In this document: in pieces, positions 59,021 to 64,000 of the stretch | Numbering within the stretch: position 1 is the first letter of the stretch | Layout of the letters: every line of letters starts with the position of its first letter | Assembly: GCA_030849805.1 (NCBI GenBank) | Contig: JASANZ010002189.1 | Coordinates: 1 to 64,000 of the forward strand | Origin: Sergeia podlipaevii | Lineage: Eukaryota; Euglenozoa; Kinetoplastea; Trypanosomatida; Trypanosomatidae | Length of the DNA: 64,000 nt | Direction of reading: 5' to 3' | The notes under the pieces: generated by a model | Told to the model about the DNA's origin: nothing | The model's input: only the letters and a program-made list of their open reading frames with translations | Databases searched by the model: none | Position numbers and translations under genes: made by a program

Positions 59021-59606
59021 AATCCTTTCTCTTTTTTTTTTTACTTTTGTAACGTTTGTGTCAGTAAATACAAAAGAAAGGCCTCCTCCGCTCAACTGAG
59101 AGAAAGGCCAAAAAGTAGTAGTAAAAAAGGAAAGATACAGAAAAAAAAAGCACAGAATACTCCGCTTTCTCTCTCTCTCTCTCTATATATATATATAGAT
59201 AATAGCACCTTTGTAAAGGCAGTCTTTTCTTCACCCAAGAGAAAACAAGGACGTCCCAAACTTCTATCAGCCGCGCACACTCACAGAAAAAAAAAGAGAA
59301 AACCCCGCAGGATATTAGCGGTAACAGCAACAACAGAGAAAAAAACGGTATTGTTTTGGAATATTGTAAAAGCTGTGTGCGTGTGCGTGTGTCACTTCGC
59401 TTGATATAAGTGTATTGAAAGAATGAAAAAAGCAAAAACACACGTAATAAGGGTGTAGAAGAAAAAATAAGAGGAAAAAGAACACACACACACAATCAAC
59501 GTGTCTCTATATTGTAGGAACAATGTATATATAGACAGCTAACTTGCGGAAAAGGAATGTGGAGTACTTTTCCTTTACGTGCTGCGACAACCCAACTAAT
59601 ATAAAT

Positions 59607-59646
<40 letters not shown>

Positions 59647-60206
59647 GCTTTTCAAAATAGATATGCAAGAAGATGAAATGAAAAGAAGGGAGAAAAGAAA
59701 AGATACTGTCAAAGAACCCGTCAAACCCAAGCTACTGCATCAAGACTTACAAAAAAAACACACACAAAAAAAAACAGATTTCTGTATTAATAAAGGACGG
59801 CTATGATGACGTGAATCTTCGCTGAATGAGACCAAATAGAAGAGCACGAAGATAGCCCGAAAACTGGCGCATTTGCTTTTTTTGTCGATATATATATGTA
59901 ACTGTTTTGTAAAAAAATGGGGATGCAAATCAAAGATAATCGAGCCCCCACTAAAAAAAAAAAACAGTTTTACGTACGGACAGCAACAACAAAAACAACA
60001 ACCAAAAACAATAATAGGTGAACGGAAAAAGAAATTTTCTTAGGCAAACAAGAAAGTAAAAAATGAAAATTTCAAATATTTTTCGACTGTTTCTTGTAAG
60101 CACGCACACATACAAAACACAAACTGAAAATGCTGGATTAATGTGTACGTATACACCAAAAGAGAGAGATAGAGAAGTGAATATCTGATGCAATTACAGA
60201 ATTCTA
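59021..60206. other. intergenic region between PKA and the TPR-kinase-HECT gene
   Basis: An A-rich minus-strand stretch (plus T run, 59029-59042) immediately precedes the PKA start. The A-rich block 59107-59150 is a candidate minus-strand pyrimidine tract. There are (CT)n-(TA)n repeats at 59169-59199 and a long (TA)n at 59603-59647. The right end is the 3' UTR of the fusion gene. No gene was recognised. Confidence 0.55.
59603..59647. repeat. (TA)n microsatellite
   Basis: A long TA run interrupted by TG near its left end, in the presumed 3' UTR of the TPR-kinase-HECT gene. Confidence 0.85.
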
Positions 60207-63200
60207 CTAGACTATGTGGAATCCATCACTGACATGTGCCAGTGCCATCTCCAACTTGTCTCTGAGCACCTGTTTGTCGTTGTAGTCCGGTAAATCCAAC
60301 TGGAACACGCATCCATGCCCGACTGGCAACCGTTGTGAGTCTGCGCACCGCAGCACCTTGATCTTCTTCATAGTATCATTGGCGCGCAGTGTGGCAGTAG
60401 ACGTACACAGCTGTAGAAAGCGTCGCAGGTTATTCTGTGACATCGTGGTCAGCAGCTCCTTTAAGTACTCGGGCGTGTTCGAGGCGGCATCGAACCCCTG
60501 AAACTCCAGCGCGTCAACGATAGTGGCCGCAGAGATGTGGCGTACACCACACAGCAAAAGCAACAAGTCCGAGGAGGAAAGCAGCTTAAGATGATTATTG
60601 AGGGTATCAATGCTGTAGAAGCCCTTCTTTATCGCCTCCAGTGCCTTCTTCTGCTTCTCCACAAGATCATAATGCGCACGCAGTTGAATGTAGTCGCGTA
60701 CGTTCTCCGTCGAGACCGCGGTATCTTGGCCATAATTTCCATCACAGTGGCTTGCCAAGTACTCAGCGGGGAAGCAGGAGAAGTCCAAGTCAGCTGCCGC
60801 GAGATCCTCTGAAGACAGAATACGCATCCGTTTGAGCGTCTCCGCGAGGCTATGATCGTACTCCTCAAGATCCACAATAGAAACGGGTGCTCCACAAAAG
60901 TACTTGAGCACTGCTGAATTTAGCTGCAGCGGAAGCGGGCGGTTTTCAATCACGCTCTTCAACAGTGCCTTCCCGACGTTCTCGAACGTATCTGTCGGCA
61001 GAAAGGCACTTTTTTCATCCTCAGCGGGGAGATAGGTGGCACCAGAGGCAAAGACAGCGGCAATTTCATCGCTCACCGTTGTGGCGCTGGTCTCCTCACC
61101 ACCCGTCTGCTGTTGCTGCTGCTGCTCAACGTCAAACTCGTCTGAGCAGACAAGAGCCTTCTTCTCGCGGACCAGCTGTTCATAATACAAAGAAAGCATC
61201 TCCGTCGTGAGGGCACCCTCATCAATGCCGGCCTCGCCCTGAAACACTACCATGATAGGCTGCAGCATCTCTGTGTTGTCGAGATGGCCGAAGATGGCAT
61301 GCACGGAATCCACCATGCGTGTGCGATCCACGGATACAAGCACACGACGATCGTTTGCCGTGCGGACCGCATGAATGTAGGAACGCACCGCGGCAAGGCG
61401 TTCATCACTGCGAGCGAGTGCAGAGGCGCAGCTAGAGCCATCCGCGCCGCTACCTCCAGCGCCGCCAGCAGCCACAACCCCAGCGGAGAGACCACCGCTG
61501 GAAGCAGATCGAACGGCGTTCGTGGAGGAGAAGTACGGGTGAGCAAGCAGTCCATACTCACTAGGACGACGCGCAAAGTCCACCATAAGCACTGAGGAGA
61601 TCATGTCGGCCAGGCACTCGTTGCCTCCAACGCGCGCGGCTGATACCTGCACGCACGTGTCCCCGGCTTGCACAACAGGCATGACAGGCTTGCCTAGAGA
61701 AGGATCGTGAAAGAAGGCGTTGTAGGCGGCCATCTCATATAAGGTAAGCCCAAGTGCCCACATATCGGACTTGCACGTGGGGCCGCTGCGACCCTCACCT
61801 GCAATAAGCTGCTCGGGTGCCATATACGTCGCCGTGCCAACCGCAGCTCCAGTCGTATTCGTCGTCGTGACCGTGTAGTCAAGCGGCTTATCTCCAAACT
61901 TGACCAAATTCTTTGCGATCCCGAAGTCAGCGATAATGGGCCGACCATCATCTGCAAGGAGAATGTTGGAGGGTTTGATATCCGCATGCACGATACCACG
62001 CTCGTGTAAGTACGCCATGCCCGTCGCCAGCTGCCGAAACACATCCTGCATCGCCACCCACGACATGGGCTCCTTGCGTGTCAGCCACGCCCGGACACTC
62101 CCACGATAGTATGGAAGCAAAATGTAGGCAAAAGGTCCATCAAAAAAGACCCCCTTAATTCGAATAATGTTGGGGTGGCTGCAAGAAGCAACGATGCTCA
62201 CCTCGCGCTGAATGCGCCGCCTCGCCTGCTCATCATCCACAGGGATTTCTTTTATAGCAACGTGCTCGCCACGACGCGTAGCGTGATACACTTTGCTGTT
62301 CACCGTCGACGAAAGAGTGCCGATGATCTGAAAGTCCGTAAAGGAAAGATTCAACCAGAGCCCGCTTCCCTTAACAAGACGAAGAATACGCGAGCCAGAC
62401 GACATAGATTTCCATGCAAGCTCGGGGTGGTCGGTCTGGATGAGATGCAAAATACGCTGCTGCACATCCTTCTGCTGCAGGTTGGAATCGCTAATACGCT
62501 GCTGAAGAACCTTGACGTGATTTTGTAAAGACAGCACCTTGCGCTCGGGCTCATCGCGCACCTTACACCACTCAATCTCAGCCTGCAACTGGATACGCTG
62601 GCGCTCATAAATCAGCCGCTCTCCCTCCAGCGCCGCCTCACGCTCTAGCAGACGGTCGCCTTCCTCCAAAGTGGCCCGGAAAGAAGTCTCATCGGACTTA
62701 GCCCGCTGCACAGCGCTGCGGACCTGATCAAGCGCTTCCAAGCGGGAGTCGGAAAGCTCCTGTGTTGTGGTGTGGCCCACGTGGCGCGCGTGCTCCTCGA
62801 GCTGCGTGTTGAGCGTGTCAGCCTCGGCGACAATCTCGGTAAGCTTGGCGCAAGCGGACTGCTCGTCTCGAAGAGCTTCCAGGAAGGCTTTAGCGGCGGC
62901 GTCTGTGGCGGCAAAGGTACACTGCATACCATGCACCTGTGAGCAAATCTCGTCGCGGCGGCGAAGCAGTCGCGTGAGTTCACTGCGCTGGCCATCTCGA
63001 CCACCAGTGAAAGAAGGGCTCGACGACAGTGAGGACGAGGTATGTGTATGGTCCGCCTCAACGCCATCTGTCCTCTCCATACCATTCGTGCCCTGTCGTG
63101 CCGCCTGCTCAGATGTCACCGCTATTTTCTCCCCCTTGATCTCACCTTCCTCGGTTAATGGTGGACTGCCAAAGCGCTTGAAGAACGCCTGCTCATCCGC

Positions 63201-64000
63201 TGCAATTTTCTTCAATTCTCTGAGTGCCTCCTCCACACGTGCCGCCGTGTCCCAAACGTGTTGGTATGCGGAGTCACGCTCCTTCTTTGCAGCAAAGTAG
63301 GCCGTCCTGTCCTGTCCCTTGAGAGTGCGTCGCAGCGCGTCCTGCTTGTCGTTTGCCTCTTTAGTCGCCTCTGGCAACGCATTCGACGTCGCCACAGTTA
63401 AAAACTGCTTGATGCGCTTAGAGCGGGCCTCGCACTCCACAATGTCCCTCTGTGACTGGTACTGCGTTGTGTAAGAGGCCACCAAGCTACGTGACGTCGC
63501 TACTTTGCCAGCGAGTTCCGCCACCCTGGCGTAGTCGGGCTTCACGTCCGCGTCCCTAAAGCCTGTCGTTGGTGACGCCATAATCAGCGGAGTAACGGGA
63601 ACGCGAGCAAGTTTAGATTCACACTTGGCAATGGCGCGTAGAAACATTTCAACGTTTTCCCCAGTGGCAAAAGATAACCCTTTCCGAAGGGACTCGAGAG
63701 AGCTGAGGTAGTTGCCCATGGCAAATTGCGCAAGACCAAGCCGGTAGTAAGGCTTGAAAAAGTCTGGCCGAATATGAATCGCCGCCTGAGCGTCGCTTGC
63801 TGACTGGGAGTACTGATCGAGTCGGTAATAGGCAAAGGAGCGATTCGTGAGTGCGAGCTCGCTCGTCGGGTCTTCACGGAGGGCCTCTGTGTAGAACGAT
63901 ATCGCCTCCTCGTAGTGTCCCGCCGCAAACGCCCGATTGCCTGCCTCTCGCATGTGCGTGGATGCTGCCCCCGGGATGGACCTGTTTCCATCACCTGAAG
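60207..64000 (-). CDS. TPR-protein kinase-HECT fusion protein, 5' end outside window
   Basis: At least 1248 residues from the first in-window ATG (63953); the frame stays open to the edge of the window (SGDGNRSIPGAASTH), so the true start may lie outside. Residues 1-110 are TPRs of the Sti1 type (AGNRAFAAGHYEEAISFY). A long coiled coil (about 130-520) follows. A protein kinase sits at about 536-808: AIKE lysine, D-F-G, A-P-E, but the glycine loop is lost and HRD is HAD. The C-terminus (about 884-1248) is a HECT ubiquitin ligase: VVFQGEAGIDEGALTTEML opens the N-lobe, and C1215 in GHGC-x5-LPDY is the catalytic cysteine. The role is presumably phosphorylation-linked ubiquitination; substrates unknown. 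Confidence 0.85.
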   Translation of the reverse strand, partial: SGDGNRSIPGAASTHMREAGNRAFAAGHYEEAISFYTEALREDPTSELALTNRSFAYYRLDQYSQSASDAQAAIHIRPDFFKPYYRLGLAQFAMGNYLSSLESLRKGLSFATGENVEMFLRAIAKCESKLARVPVTPLIMASPTTGFRDADVKPDYARVAELAGKVATSRSLVASYTTQYQSQRDIVECEARSKRIKQFLTVATSNALPEATKEANDKQDALRRTLKGQDRTAYFAAKKERDSAYQHVWDTAARVEEALRELKKIAADEQAFFKRFGSPPLTEEGEIKGEKIAVTSEQAARQGTNGMERTDGVEADHTHTSSSLSSSPSFTGGRDGQRSELTRLLRRRDEICSQVHGMQCTFAATDAAAKAFLEALRDEQSACAKLTEIVAEADTLNTQLEEHARHVGHTTTQELSDSRLEALDQVRSAVQRAKSDETSFRATLEEGDRLLEREAALEGERLIYERQRIQLQAEIEWCKVRDEPERKVLSLQNHVKVLQQRISDSNLQQKDVQQRILHLIQTDHPELAWKSMSSGSRILRLVKGSGLWLNLSFTDFQIIGTLSSTVNSKVYHATRRGEHVAIKEIPVDDEQARRRIQREVSIVASCSHPNIIRIKGVFFDGPFAYILLPYYRGSVRAWLTRKEPMSWVAMQDVFRQLATGMAYLHERGIVHADIKPSNILLADDGRPIIADFGIAKNLVKFGDKPLDYTVTTTNTTGAAVGTATYMAPEQLIAGEGRSGPTCKSDMWALGLTLYEMAAYNAFFHDPSLGKPVMPVVQAGDTCVQVSAARVGGNECLADMISSVLMVDFARRPSEYGLLAHPYFSSTNAVRSASSGGLSAGVVAAGGAGGSGADGSSCASALARSDERLAAVRSYIHAVRTANDRRVLVSVDRTRMVDSVHAIFGHLDNTEMLQPIMVVFQGEAGIDEGALTTEMLSLYYEQLVREKKALVCSDEFDVEQQQQQQTGGEETSATTVSDEIAAVFASGATYLPAEDEKSAFLPTDTFENVGKALLKSVIENRPLPLQLNSAVLKYFCGAPVSIVDLEEYDHSLAETLKRMRILSSEDLAAADLDFSCFPAEYLASHCDGNYGQDTAVSTENVRDYIQLRAHYDLVEKQKKALEAIKKGFYSIDTLNNHLKLLSSSDLLLLLCGVRHISAATIVDALEFQGFDAASNTPEYLKELLTTMSQNNLRRFLQLCTSTATLRANDTMKKIKVLRCADSQRLPVGHGCVFQLDLPDYNDKQVLRDKLEMALAHVSDGFHIV

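Noticed and set aside
1..64000. CRISPR arrays, insertion sequences, retroposons, rRNA or tRNA genes
   Set aside because: None seen. Repeats here are simple microsatellites, and no reverse transcriptase, transposase or tRNA fold was found by eye.

Overview
The window looks like a stretch of a trypanosomatid (Kinetoplastea) nuclear chromosome. All 27 protein genes I accept lie on the minus strand, so transcription runs right to left as one polycistronic unit with no strand switch. No gene shows an intron. Genes are separated by roughly 0.4-2.6 kb of AT-rich DNA. In these gaps the minus strand usually carries a pyrimidine tract and then an AG just before a start codon, which is the signature of spliced-leader trans-splicing coupled to polyadenylation. 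Coding regions have mixed to GC-rich third positions; the gaps are A/T homopolymers and microsatellites. I cannot name the species. The strong long homopolymers and modest GC argue against Leishmania itself.

Layout from right to left, in the direction of transcription: a TPR-protein kinase-HECT fusion open at the window edge (60207-64000); PKA catalytic subunit; Rab7; a Bem46/ABHD13 alpha/beta hydrolase; the DEAD-box helicase SPB4/DDX55; a J-domain protein; a 108-residue unknown; a 1428-residue kinase with an internal zinc cluster and a C-terminal polo box; a radial-spoke RSP7-like RIIa/EF protein; an MFSD5-like transporter; an Acl4-like TPR chaperone; a 1135-residue cytoskeletal-type unknown; SF3B5; an SseB-like, probably mitochondrial protein; an HDDC2 nucleotidase; two unknowns (891 and 311 residues); poly(A)-binding protein; a REEP/TB2-like membrane protein; HBS1; UPF0652; RNA polymerase III subunit RPC4; BBS1; a VMA21-like V-ATPase assembly factor; a 56-residue single-span membrane ORF; a SWIM plus HMG-box protein; a 721-residue unknown; and possibly a 47-codon ORF.

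The genes do not form one pathway. As usual for trypanosomatids, neighbours share transcription rather than function. Recurrent themes are mRNA and translation (PABP, HBS1, SPB4, Acl4-like, RPC4, SF3B5), flagellum and signalling (BBS1, RSP7-like, PKA), and membrane traffic (Rab7, VMA21-like, REEP-like).

The most unusual items are the TPR-kinase-HECT fusion, the kinase-zinc-polo-box protein, the SWIM/HMG-box combination, the short 56-residue gene, and a compositionally distinct, foldable non-coding island at 36.06-36.22 kb. The single ambiguous base (15097) falls where the UPF0652 start codon is expected. I saw no mobile element, tRNA, rRNA or CRISPR array.
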